From Mycobacterium sp. (lineage in GTDB: Bacteria > Actinomycetota > Actinomycetes > Mycobacteriales > Mycobacteriaceae), in NCBI GenBank assembly GCA_025965895.1, contig JAOPWC010000182.1, forward strand, positions 1 to 58,928: a DNA stretch of 58,928 nucleotides, written 5' to 3'. A model generated the notes under the pieces. The model was given only the letters and a program-made list of their open reading frames with translations. It was not told the DNA's origin and did not search any database. The translations under genes were made by a program, and so were the position numbers. This document shows positions 15,839 through 23,751 of the stretch, in pieces. Position 1 is the stretch's first letter. Every line of letters begins with the position of its first letter.

Positions 15839-17833
15839 TCAGACACGTTCATCGTTGAGCTGTGGGTCGGGGTCGGCGTTGTTTTCTTCTCGCGCCAGTC
15901 TGGGAATCAATCCGCCCGCCAACACATCCGCGACCTGTCGTGGGGAAAGGCGGTGCCGCACAGTGAAGGACGACTTCTTGGTGAGGTTGTCAACCTGTAG
16001 AGTTTCCGCGTTCGCCAGCTTGTGACGAAGATGGGCGATGTGAAGCGTCTCGTCCTGGTCGATGGTGTCGTAGTCGTCGGCATTCTCGAACTCGACCGCC
16101 AAAACCCCGTAATTGGCCAGGTTCTGCCAGTGGATGCGGGCGAACGACTTCGCGATGACAACCCGCAGCCCGAGGTAACGCGGCGCGATCGCCGCATGTT
16201 CGCGCGACGAGCCCTGACCGTAGTTCTCGCCGCCGACGATGATGTGACCGGTCCCCTCGGCCTGCTGTGCCCGCTGAGGGTAGGTGTCGTCGATCTGGGT
16301 GAAGCTGAACGTTGCCAGCTTGGGGATGTTGGAGCGAAACGGCAGCGCTCGCGCCCCGGCCGGCGAGATCTCATCGGTGGAAATGTTGTCGCCGAGTTTG
16401 AGCAGCACCGGCGCCTCCACCTCGTCCGGCAGCGGCGTCAACTCCGGCAGCCCTGAGACGTTGGGACCCTTCACCGGCTCCACCTGCTGCGCCTGCTCGG
16501 CATCCAGCGGAGCCACCAACATCGCGGTGTTGACCGAGTGCGGCTCGGGCAAGTCAAGCGTCGGATTGCTCATCTGGACCTGACGTGCCCAGTCCCGCGG
16601 ATCGGTGATCACCCCCGTCAACGCAGACGCGGCTGCGGTTTCCGGCGAACACAACCAGACGGAATCCTCCTTCGTGCCTGACCGGCCGGGAAAGTTGCGT
16701 GGCATGGTGCGCAGCGAATTACGGCCCGTCGCAGGGGCCTGCCCCATCCCGATGCATCCCATACAGCCTGCCTGATGGATCCGCGCCCCACCCATCACCA
16801 GCTCGGTAGTCGCACCCATCTTCGTCAGGTCGGCCAATATCTCCCGTGATGTCGGATTGACGTCAAAGCTGACCTGCGGCGCGGTCTGACGTCCGGCCAC
16901 CATTGCGGCCGCGATTGCGAAATCGCGGAGTCCGGGATTAGCGCTGGACCCGATCACGACCTGCGCGATCTCCTCGCCGGCGACCTCGCGCACCGGAACC
17001 ACGTTGCCTGGCGAGGACGGCTTGGCGATCAACGGCTCGATCTGCGACAGGTCGATGGTTTCCTCGATCTCGAAGCCGGCGCCCTCGTCGGCCACCAACT
17101 CGATCCAGTCGGCTTCACGCCCCTCGGCGCGTAAAAATTCGCGCACGCGCTGGTCGCTCGGAAACACCGTGGTGGTGGCGCCGAGTTCGGCGCCCATGTT
17201 CGCGATCACATGGCGGTCCATCGCGGTAAGACCCGCCAGTCCGGGCCCGTGATACTCGATGATCCGATTCACGCCGCCCTTGACGTCGTAACGTCGCAAC
17301 ATCTCCAGGATCACGTCCTTGGCCGAACACCACTGCGGCAGCTCGCCTTCAAGCCGCACACCCCACACCTGCGGCATCCGTATGTGCAGCGGGCGCCCGG
17401 TCATCGCCAACGCCACCTCCAGACCACCCACACCGATCGCCAGCATGCCCAGCGAACCGGCGGCGGGCGTGTGTGAATCCGAACCCGCCATCGTCTTGCC
17501 GGGAATCCCAAAACGCTGCATGTGCGTCGGATGTGACACGCCGTTACCGGGTTTCGAAAACCACAGGCCGAATCTCAGCGCCGCCGTGCGCAGGTATTCG
17601 TGGTCTTCGGCGTTCTTCTCGTCGGTCTGCAGCAGGTTGTGATCGACGTACTGCACACTGACCTCGGTGCGAGCGCTATCGAGCCCCAGCGCCTCCAGTT
17701 CCTGCATCACCAGCGTCCCGGTGGCATCCTGCGTCAGCGTCTGATCGATGTGGATCGCGATCTCGCGCCCCGGTGTCATCTCGCCGGAGACCAGGTGCGA
17801 GCCGATCAGCTTGCGGGTCACGTTCAACGACAT
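15839..17833 (-). CDS. Aconitase-family hydratase (LeuC-LeuD fusion type)
   Basis: A 4Fe-4S hydro-lyase of 664 residues, shorter than the roughly 900-residue AcnA. The N-terminal LeuC-like part has the substrate segment GSDSHTPAAGSLGM and a CxxC cluster segment, HQAGCMGCIGMGQAP. The C-terminal LeuD-like swivel domain starts near GDNISTDEISPAGA and contains NYGQGSSREHAA. The start at ATG 17833 follows GAAGGGAAGCAGGT. It probably interconverts citrate and isocitrate or a homologous tricarboxylate; a homoaconitase or methylaconitase role cannot be excluded. It stands alone here and probably duplicates a main aconitase. Confidence 0.88.
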   Translation of the reverse strand: MSLNVTRKLIGSHLVSGEMTPGREIAIHIDQTLTQDATGTLVMQELEALGLDSARTEVSVQYVDHNLLQTDEKNAEDHEYLRTAALRFGLWFSKPGNGVSHPTHMQRFGIPGKTMAGSDSHTPAAGSLGMLAIGVGGLEVALAMTGRPLHIRMPQVWGVRLEGELPQWCSAKDVILEMLRRYDVKGGVNRIIEYHGPGLAGLTAMDRHVIANMGAELGATTTVFPSDQRVREFLRAEGREADWIELVADEGAGFEIEETIDLSQIEPLIAKPSSPGNVVPVREVAGEEIAQVVIGSSANPGLRDFAIAAAMVAGRQTAPQVSFDVNPTSREILADLTKMGATTELVMGGARIHQAGCMGCIGMGQAPATGRNSLRTMPRNFPGRSGTKEDSVWLCSPETAAASALTGVITDPRDWARQVQMSNPTLDLPEPHSVNTAMLVAPLDAEQAQQVEPVKGPNVSGLPELTPLPDEVEAPVLLKLGDNISTDEISPAGARALPFRSNIPKLATFSFTQIDDTYPQRAQQAEGTGHIIVGGENYGQGSSREHAAIAPRYLGLRVVIAKSFARIHWQNLANYGVLAVEFENADDYDTIDQDETLHIAHLRHKLANAETLQVDNLTKKSSFTVRHRLSPRQVADVLAGGLIPRLAREENNADPDPQLNDERV

Positions 17834-18289
17834 ACCTGCTTCCCTTCCGCTTGTGCGCATACGGCACGACGTGCGACGCCGTGGACCAAACCCATGCTGC
17901 CCCGGCACTACCGGCTTGACCACCCTCGCCGACGACGTCATCGAGCCCACCCGAAGTGGCGCCGGCAGATATCGATCCAAATCCAGCTGCTCTACAAAAG
18001 GAGTTCGTGAGATCTAGTGAGCTCCGGGCTGCGGAGACAGCCGTCCCCTGACGCGCCCAGGTGACAGCCGCGGCTGCGCCATTGCTTACCTAGCCAGAAC
18101 CGGAGATGTTTCACAGCCATCGCGGCCGGCCAGGCTCATTGCATTCACAAGCCGGGAACGGTGTGATCGGTGGCGCCGTTTGGTCAGCACCCATCCCACG
18201 GCCGACGTAATGTCCATCCGCCGTCGGGCTGCCAACGGCGGCGGTCAGCGCCGCGGCCGGACGAGGTACTCGCCCTGCGAAAGGAACCT
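17834..18289. other. Intergenic region upstream of aconitase
   Basis: About 450 bp with no supported gene on either strand, no tandem array and no clear hairpin. It presumably contains the aconitase promoter, which I cannot locate with confidence. Confidence 0.5.
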
Positions 18290-18745
18290 ATGACGCTCAG
18301 CAGCCCGCCATCCCCGACTGTGGTCCTCGTGCACGGCGCATTCGCCGACTCATATACGCCGGTGTCATCGTCGAGTTGGACGCTGTCGGAATCACCGGTC
18401 TGGCACCGGCAAAGCCGTTGCGCGGATTGGCTTTTGACGCCGCCTACCTCTGCGCGTTCATCGGGTCGATCTACGGGCCCGTCGTCCTGGTGGGCCATTC
18501 CTACCGCGGTGCCGTCATCACGCAGGCCGCGAACGGCCTGGGTGCACCGTGCCAGCGCACACATCAGAAGCGCCGGAGCGGTCGCTGCGCACGGGCGAGC
18601 TGGTGGAACCGGGGTCCGCGCAGAGCGAGACGTGCGGGGCCAGCTCGCCGTATTGACCCAAGCAGGGCTCGAACGCCCGCCCGGACCGAGTCCCGTCCCT
18701 CGGAAGGTTTTCAATTCAGCGGCCGATGGCTTAACAGCTGACCCC
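18290..18745 (+). pseudogene. Frameshifted alpha/beta hydrolase remnant
   Basis: An ATG at 18290, preceded by AAAGGA, opens a frame that reads like the start of a small alpha/beta hydrolase (TVVLVHGAFADS). Similarity then continues in the next plus frame (LAPAKPLRGLAFDAAY and VVLVGHSYRGAVITQAA, about 18390-18550), including a GHSYR elbow where GHSYG is usual. After that the sequence is no longer recognisable. The hydrolase is therefore interrupted by at least one frameshift and truncated. It lies convergent to the intact hydrolase at 18755-19561. Confidence 0.75.
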
Positions 18746-18754
18746 GCGCCCGAT

Positions 18755-19561
18755 TTAGGTGCGCTCGGGCGGCGCGCCATGTACGGGGCGCGGGAACAAC
18801 GGCCGCAACATCTGCGGCGGCTCAAACGGTGTCCACCCACCCAGCGGCTGCGCCAACCGGTCCGCGATCGCCCATACCACCGCCGGGTGGTGGCCATAGC
18901 CGAAATGGCTGCTCACCACCGCGATGTTTTCGGCGTAAGGCGAGGCGACGTCCAGGCAGGCCTGCCAGGCGACGATGCCGTCGGTTCGGGAGTAAATCGA
19001 GGTCGCCGGCACCCGCAGGGCCTCGCGCTCGCGCTCCAGCGGCACTTGCTCACGTGTCACATGCAGGTGCGTGTAGCGGTTGAAGACGCGGCTGGCCCGC
19101 GACTGGCGTTGGTCCGCAAGGCGAAACGGGCTGCCCAGAGTGATCACCTGGCGCACCGCCGACGGGCTGCGGCGGGCGAGTCCTCGTGCATAAATGCCGC
19201 CCAGGCTCCAACCGATCACGCTGACCGGCGTCCGGTAGCGCTCGTGCAGATCGTCCAGGCGATCCTGCATCCCGCTCACCGCGGCCGCCGTCGGGCCGAT
19301 GTTGCGGCCGAGCCGCCAGCCGTGCACGCGGTAGCCGAGGCGGCGCAGGGTGCGCCGCAGCGCCCAGGTGGACTCGTCGGCGGCCAGCAGACCGGGCAGC
19401 ACCAGCACCGGATGACCATCACCGGCCGGAAGCATCCCGCGCAGCGGCGAAGCCGCCAGCAGCAGCCCGAATTCGACCATGGCACGGCCGGGATCGGCGA
19501 GATACAGCGGCAGCCCCGGACCGCCGGACTGCTCGGGCGGCGGCGACGACGCGATCGGCAT
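18755..19561 (-). CDS. PGAP1/lipase-like alpha/beta hydrolase
   Basis: 268 residues from the ATG at 19561. The oxyanion strand is VLVLPGLLA (about 52-60), the nucleophile elbow is GWSLG (117-121, Ser119), a late YSRTDGIV carries the probable Asp, and the C-terminal SSHFGYGHHP carries the probable His. The Gly-Trp-Ser elbow with a long helical lid resembles PGAP1-like or triacylglycerol-lipase proteins of mycobacteria. Its start overlaps the stop of the WS/DGAT remnant by one base (TGATG), so it was translationally coupled to an acyltransferase of wax/triacylglycerol synthesis, which suggests lipid turnover. Confidence 0.88.
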   Translation of the reverse strand: MPIASSPPPEQSGGPGLPLYLADPGRAMVEFGLLLAASPLRGMLPAGDGHPVLVLPGLLAADESTWALRRTLRRLGYRVHGWRLGRNIGPTAAAVSGMQDRLDDLHERYRTPVSVIGWSLGGIYARGLARRSPSAVRQVITLGSPFRLADQRQSRASRVFNRYTHLHVTREQVPLEREREALRVPATSIYSRTDGIVAWQACLDVASPYAENIAVVSSHFGYGHHPAVVWAIADRLAQPLGGWTPFEPPQMLRPLFPRPVHGAPPERT

Positions 19562-20022
19562 CAGCCGCCCGCCTGCATCTTCTGCGATACCGCCAATTCG
19601 TCGACCACGCGGTCCACCCCGTCGATCGCCGCGGGGTGCACCTTCCTGTACGTGGCGGACGTGTGCGGGGCGGACGTGTACGGGGCGGACGTGTACATGG
19701 CGAGCGTGTACGTGGCGGACGTGTACTTGGCGAACCGGCCACCCTGCAGCCCATGAATCAGGTACAGCTTCCACAGGGGGCGGCCCCGGTCCAGTGGCCG
19801 AGCGTGCAGGCGGGCCGCCTGGGTCGCCAACTGCCGATCATCGCCCGGGGCGGCCAGCGTTAGCTCCCGGAGGTGAAACTCGATGTCGAAGTCCGCGTCC
19901 TCGATCCAGTAGCGCTGGTCGAGCCCGAACGGCACCCTGGCTAAGCGCCGCCAAAACGGCGGCACCGCCGTCGCGGAGTCGAGCGCCAGAAACGCCGCGT
20001 CCAATCCGGTGAGCTGCTGCAT
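19561..20022 (-). pseudogene. Internally deleted WS/DGAT acyltransferase with repeat insert
   Basis: The N-terminus (MQQLTGLDAAFLALDSATAV) and the segment from PPFWRRLARVPFG to GLQGGRFA are clear wax ester synthase/diacylglycerol acyltransferase sequence. The family is normally about 450-470 residues; this frame is 153. About 35 residues are missing after SATAV. Residues about 97-126 are a repeat (YTSAP/YTSAT) encoded by a 15-bp array. The catalytic HHxxxDG is reduced to HPAAIDG and followed almost at once by the stop. A strong GGAGGAGG precedes the ATG and the frame is open, but the catalytic core is gone. Confidence 0.85.
19648..19735. repeat. 15-bp x 6 array inside the WS/DGAT remnant
   Basis: Six units of the type GTACGTGGCGGACGT start at 19648, 19663, 19678, 19693, 19708 and 19723. 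They encode pentapeptides YTSAx on the minus strand and keep the frame of the remnant open. Confidence 0.95.
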
Positions 20023-20586
20023 CACCGCCTCCTCCCCACCCGGCTGACGACCCTTGACCCTAACGGCGCCACGACTACGGGTGGTTCGAATGACCGTGAC
20101 TCACAGAAAGACCCAATTCCCGTCCCGGCGTGCGCCGCCCATGACAGCGGCGTGAACGGTCCCTGTGCCGAGCTCGCGATTTCGGACGTCGACGGTCCTC
20201 CGCCGAACGGGGTGTTCAGCCAGAAACTGTTCCAGTGACATGAAGTAGCCACCAGCCGCGCAGGCGGGGTCGCTTGCGCGCCCCACATCTGCCTGCCGGC
20301 GTGGATCGCGTACTGATCGTCGACGACTTCGATGCGACGGCAGGCGTTTTGTCCCTGTGCGGAGATGGCGTCGACCTGGGTCCGTAGGTGGCGACGTCCC
20401 TCATGTCGTGGTCTTCGCGCCGGTGTCGTCCGCGCCGGTGTCTTTCGCGCCGGTGTCTTTCGCGCCGGTGTGGACTGAGCTCAACCGAACCGGGCCGCGT
20501 TTCAGCTTTTCGGCAGCAGCGACGTCCACACGTGATGTCCGGGCCCATGCCGAGCTTGGACGGATCGGCCCCGACTGTCGTTCCCG
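20023..20586. other. Gap between the WS/DGAT remnant and glmM
   Basis: About 560 bp with a 15-bp x 4 array and no supported gene. A 45-codon minus-strand frame beginning MSLEQFLAEHP (ending 20101) has a weak start context, and a short plus-strand stretch near 20301 resembles a receiver-domain beginning (VLIVDDFDAT) but stops after 28 codons. Both may be gene debris. Confidence 0.5.
20414..20473. repeat. 15-bp x 4 tandem array downstream of glmM
   Basis: TTCGCGCCGGTGTCT-type units start at 20414, 20429, 20444 and 20459, differing at one to three positions. Confidence 0.95.
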
Positions 20587-21924
20587 CTAACCCTGCTCAC
20601 TGACGCGCGACGCCACCCGGTGGGCGACCTGCTTGGCGGTGTCTTCATCGGGCGCTTCCACCATCACCCGCACGAGCTGCTCAGTCCCCGAGGGCCGCAA
20701 CAGAATTCGGCCGGTGTCACCGAGCTCGGCCTCGGCGTGGGCAACCGCTGCGCGTACCGAGGGGTCGGACGCGACCGTCGTCTTGTCCTCGACCTGAACA
20801 TTGATCAGCACCTGCGGCAGAGTGTTCATCGCCGACGCGAGCTCAGCCAGGGGTGACCGGGTCTGCGCCATCCTCGACATCAGTCGCAGGCCGGTGACGA
20901 TTCCGTCGCCGGTGCTTCCCAGCGACGGCATCACGATGTGGCCGGACTGCTCGCCGCCCAGAGCGTAATTGCCGGCCCGCAGCTCCTCGAGCACGTACCG
21001 GTCGCCGACCGCGGTGGTGCGGACCTCGATGCCGGCTGAGCGCATCGCCAGGTGCAGGCCCAGATTGCTCATCACCGTGGCGACCAGCGTGTCGGCCACC
21101 AGCTCGTCGGCCTCCTGCATGGCCAGCGCGAGAATGACCATGATCGCGTCCCCGTCGACGACCTGCCCCGTGGCGTCGACGGCCAGGCAGCGGTCGGCGT
21201 CGCCGTCGTGCGCCAGGCCCAGGTCGGCACGGTGCGCGACGACCGCGGCCCGCAGTGCATCGATGTGCGTTGAGCCGCAACCGTCGTTGATGTTCCGTCC
21301 GTCCGGTGCGGCGTTGATCGCAATGACGCGGGCGCCGGCGGCCTGGTAGGCGCGAGGAGCGGCGGTCGAGGCGGCGCCGTGCGCGCAGTCGACCACGACG
21401 GTCAGGCCGTCCAGCCGAGTGGTGAGCGCCTTGCCGACGTGGCGCAGGTAGCGCGCCATCGCATCCTCGGCGTCGACGACCCGGCCGATTGCGGCGCCCA
21501 CCGGCCGCATACCGGGCCCGGCAGCGACGAGCTCCTCGATGCGGTCCTCGGTCGCGTCGTCGAGCTTGTGACCGCCTGGCCCGAAGACCTTGATGCCGTT
21601 ATCGGGCATCGGGTTGTGCGAGGCGGAGATCATCACGCCGAACTCAGCGTCATAGGCGCTGGTCAGGTAGGCCACCGCCGGTGTCGGCAGCACGCCTACC
21701 CGCAGCGCGTCCACACCCTCGCTGGTCACGCCCGCGATCACCGCGGCCTCGAGCATCTCCCCGCTGGCGCGCGGGTCACGGCCAATCACCGCGACGCGCC
21801 GCCGCGAGCGGCCCGAGGTGCCGAGGCGGCGAGCCGCCGCCGCCCCGACGCCAAGCGCCAACTCCGCCGTCAGCTCGCGGTTGGCCACCCCGCGGACCCC
21901 GTCGGTGCCGAACAGTCGACCCAT
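20587..21924 (-). CDS. glmM: Phosphoglucosamine mutase
   Basis: Converts glucosamine-6-P to glucosamine-1-P, the step after GlmS on the way to UDP-GlcNAc. It is 445 residues, full length. The catalytic phosphoserine loop is ISASHNPMPDNG (Ser102), the metal loop is HDGDADRC, and the C-terminal phosphate-binding segment is RPSGTEQLVRVM. The start is ATG at 21924 (MGRLFGTDG), preceded by GAGAGG; an in-frame upstream ATG would add 12 residues unlike the family. It lies downstream of rplM-rpsI on the same strand, as in M. tuberculosis. Confidence 0.96.
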   Translation of the reverse strand: MGRLFGTDGVRGVANRELTAELALGVGAAAARRLGTSGRSRRRVAVIGRDPRASGEMLEAAVIAGVTSEGVDALRVGVLPTPAVAYLTSAYDAEFGVMISASHNPMPDNGIKVFGPGGHKLDDATEDRIEELVAAGPGMRPVGAAIGRVVDAEDAMARYLRHVGKALTTRLDGLTVVVDCAHGAASTAAPRAYQAAGARVIAINAAPDGRNINDGCGSTHIDALRAAVVAHRADLGLAHDGDADRCLAVDATGQVVDGDAIMVILALAMQEADELVADTLVATVMSNLGLHLAMRSAGIEVRTTAVGDRYVLEELRAGNYALGGEQSGHIVMPSLGSTGDGIVTGLRLMSRMAQTRSPLAELASAMNTLPQVLINVQVEDKTTVASDPSVRAAVAHAEAELGDTGRILLRPSGTEQLVRVMVEAPDEDTAKQVAHRVASRVSEQG

Positions 21925-22059
21925 GGGCACAAACCTCTCATACCCAGCCGCTGAAAACACAACCGACGAGGTACTCGACTGTTTGGCCGCCGAACCGAGA
22001 CCCGGACGAGACCGTCGTGGTGTATGCGGTCGCGTCTATGCGGTCCGGCCGTGGCGTGT

Positions 22060-22087
22060 CTGACAGGGCGCTTCTGGCAGGGCGCTT
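22060..22087. repeat. 14-bp x 2 duplication between rpsI and glmM
   Basis: CTGACAGGGCGCTT is followed by CTGGCAGGGCGCTT in the 220-bp rpsI-glmM gap. A looser TATGCGGTC duplication lies just upstream, near 22020-22045. Confidence 0.8.
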
Positions 22088-22144
22088 AGTGACGCGACAC
22101 GCCGGTGCGAGCGCCGCCCGACACACAGTCGGCGACGAGCCCGA

Positions 22145-22579
22145 TCATCGCTTGGAGTACTGCGGCGCCTTGCGGGCCTTCTTCAGTCCGTACTTCTTGC
22201 GTTCCGTCGCACGTGGGTCGCGGGTGAGGAAGCCGGCCTTCTTCAGCGCAGGCCGGTCCTCGGGCTGCACGAGGATCAGCGCACGCGCGATCGCGAGCCG
22301 CAGTGCGCCGGCCTGCCCGGACGGGCCACCGCCGTCGAGGTGGGCGTAGATGTCGAAGCTGTCCGCCCGGTCGACGGTGACCAGCGGAGCCTTGATCAGC
22401 TGCTGGTGAACCTTGTTGGGGAAGTAGGCCTCCAGCGTGCGGCCATCGAGATCGAACTTGCCGCTGCCGGGCACCAGCCGCACCCGCACCACAGCTTCCT
22501 TACGGCGGCCGACGGTCTGGATGGGGCGGTCGATGACGACGGGCTCGCGGGCTTCGGTCGCGTCGGTGGTTTCGGTCAC
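22145..22579 (-). CDS. rpsI: 30S ribosomal protein S9
   Basis: Small-subunit protein whose C-terminal tail reaches the P-site tRNA. It is 144 residues with the intact C-terminal segment PRATERKKYGLKKARKAPQYSKR and the GRRKEAVVRVRLVPGSGKF beginning of the S9 fold. About 20 acidic/Thr-rich residues precede the fold, as in other actinobacteria. The start is GTG, overlapping the rplM stop by four bases (GTGA), so the two are translationally coupled. Confidence 0.98.
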   Translation of the reverse strand: MTETTDATEAREPVVIDRPIQTVGRRKEAVVRVRLVPGSGKFDLDGRTLEAYFPNKVHQQLIKAPLVTVDRADSFDIYAHLDGGGPSGQAGALRLAIARALILVQPEDRPALKKAGFLTRDPRATERKKYGLKKARKAPQYSKR

Positions 22580-23019
22580 TGGCTCACCTGCTTGATCTCG
22601 TAGGGAACCGGCTGCTGGGCCTTGTGCGGGTGCTCTGGCCCCGCGTAGACGCGCAGCTTGCGCTGGATCTGGCGGCCCAGCCGGTTCTTGGGAAGCATCC
22701 CGATAATCGCCTTCTCCACGACGCGGTCAGGGTGCTTTTGCATCAGGTCGCCGAGGGAGCGCGCCCGCAGGCCACCGGGGAAACCCGAGTGCCGGTAGGC
22801 GAACTTGTTCCGTAGCTTGTCGCCACTGATGGCGACCTTGTCGGCGTTGATGACGATGACGAAGTCGCCACCGTCAACGTTGGGCGCGAACGTCGGCTTG
22901 TGCTTGCCGCGCAGCAGCGTTGCCGCCGCGACGGCGAGCCGGCCGAGCACGACGTCCGTGGCGTCGATGACGTACCACGACCGCGTGGTGTCACCCGCCT
23001 TCGGCGTGTACGTGGGCAC
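22576..23019 (-). CDS. rplM: 50S ribosomal protein L13
   Basis: Early-assembly large-subunit protein of 147 residues. I start at the GTG at 23019 (PTYTPKAGDTTRSWYVID), which matches the family N-terminus and follows AAGAAGG by eight bases; the frame is open further upstream. The central GDFVIVINADKVAISG and the C-terminal KLRVYAGPEHPH are conserved. It heads the rplM-rpsI operon. Upstream, where ESX-4 genes begin in M. tuberculosis, there is repeat-rich DNA. Confidence 0.98.
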   Translation of the reverse strand: MPTYTPKAGDTTRSWYVIDATDVVLGRLAVAAATLLRGKHKPTFAPNVDGGDFVIVINADKVAISGDKLRNKFAYRHSGFPGGLRARSLGDLMQKHPDRVVEKAIIGMLPKNRLGRQIQRKLRVYAGPEHPHKAQQPVPYEIKQVSQ

Positions 23020-23172
23020 AGCGCTTACCTTCTTTTCTCTCGGGTTGGTTCCCGGTGCTACCCGGGTGCCGGTCAGGCGTCGACGGTGGAGGGGGGTTCT
23101 CGGCGACCGACGTTGACCCGAGCCCTCGGCGTACCGCACGCCGACCGATCAGCATACCGGCGCACATATACG

Positions 23173-23236
23173 CTGGTCAAAACGAACACTGGTCAAAACG
23201 GACACTGGTCAAAACGGACGCCGGTCAAAACGCGCG
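23173..23236. repeat. 16-bp x 4 tandem array upstream of rplM
   Basis: CTGGTCAAAACGGACA-type units at 23173, 23189, 23205 and 23221, about 155 bp upstream of the rplM start. Confidence 0.97.
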
Positions 23237-23256
23237 TTGTCGCCCGGCTTCGCTCA

Positions 23257-23294
23257 GTGTGCCGGTTCGTGCGAGGTGTGCCGGTTCGTGCAAG
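23257..23294. repeat. 19-bp x 2 tandem duplication
   Basis: GTGTGCCGGTTCGTGCGAG is followed by the same 19-mer with a single G-to-A change near its end. Confidence 0.92.
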
Positions 23295-23335
23295 GCGGGT
23301 TCGAGCACCCGGACATAACGGTCCGGCGTGACCGT

Positions 23336-23390
23336 GATGCTTCCGGCAAGATGCTTCCGGGAAGATGCTTCCGGATAAAGGATGCTCCGG
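23336..23390. repeat. 14-bp x 3 array plus degenerate fourth copy
   Basis: GATGCTTCCGGCAA-type units at 23336, 23350 and 23364, then a degenerate GATGCTCCGG copy at about 23381. Confidence 0.9.
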
Positions 23391-23565
23391 GGCGAAGATC
23401 AGGTAGAGCAGGAATGCGATCACCGCGCCGGCCAGCGCGAGGAAAGTGGCATGGAGCCAGCCACAGATCTCCCGAATCCGATGGTTCAACAAATGCCGTG
23501 CGGCGGGGGTACTTCGTCACGAACAAGTGGCCGACGTCCAGCAGCGGGTTGCGGCTCAACACCAC

Positions 23566-23593
23566 ATGCTCACCACCGGATGCTCACCGCAGG
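23566..23593. repeat. 14-bp x 2 duplication
   Basis: ATGCTCACCACCGG is followed by ATGCTCACCGCAGG. Confidence 0.75.
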
Positions 23594-23751
23594 CGAGGCG
23601 GAGCTTGCCCGCCGGCGGCCGTCGGCCCCGGGAGTGGTCGGGAACGACAATAAGCGCTTAACAGCACGTCAATAATGCCGTTTTTCTGCTGGTAAGCGCC
23701 CTATTCTTGGGCCGGTGGGGGTAGTCGTACCCCGGGATCGGTGGTGCTGGC

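Larger units (their letters stand above)
23020..23751. other. Repeat-rich gap upstream of rplM
   Basis: About 730 bp with four separate short tandem arrays (listed individually) and no convincing gene. A minus-strand stretch near 23390-23492 encodes one hydrophobic helix (LALAGAVIAFLLYLIF) that may be debris of a membrane protein. The rplM promoter must lie here. Confidence 0.6.

Noticed and set aside
18170..19756. Long plus-strand open frame of about 528 codons
   Set aside because: It runs antisense to the intact hydrolase at 18755-19561 and only its first part overlaps the hydrolase pseudogene; typical high-GC shadow frame.
20101..20238. Small minus-strand frame starting MSLEQFLAEHP
   Set aside because: Start context is weak and no family is recognisable, so it is mentioned only in the gap entry.
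20301..20386. Plus-strand stretch resembling a receiver-domain start (VLIVDDFDAT)
   Set aside because: Only 28 codons before a stop, with no ribosome binding site or further similarity; probably chance or unrecognisable debris.
23390..23492. Single hydrophobic helix as a possible EccD4 or other ESX-4 remnant
   Set aside because: One generic helix is not enough to assign any ESX-4 component.
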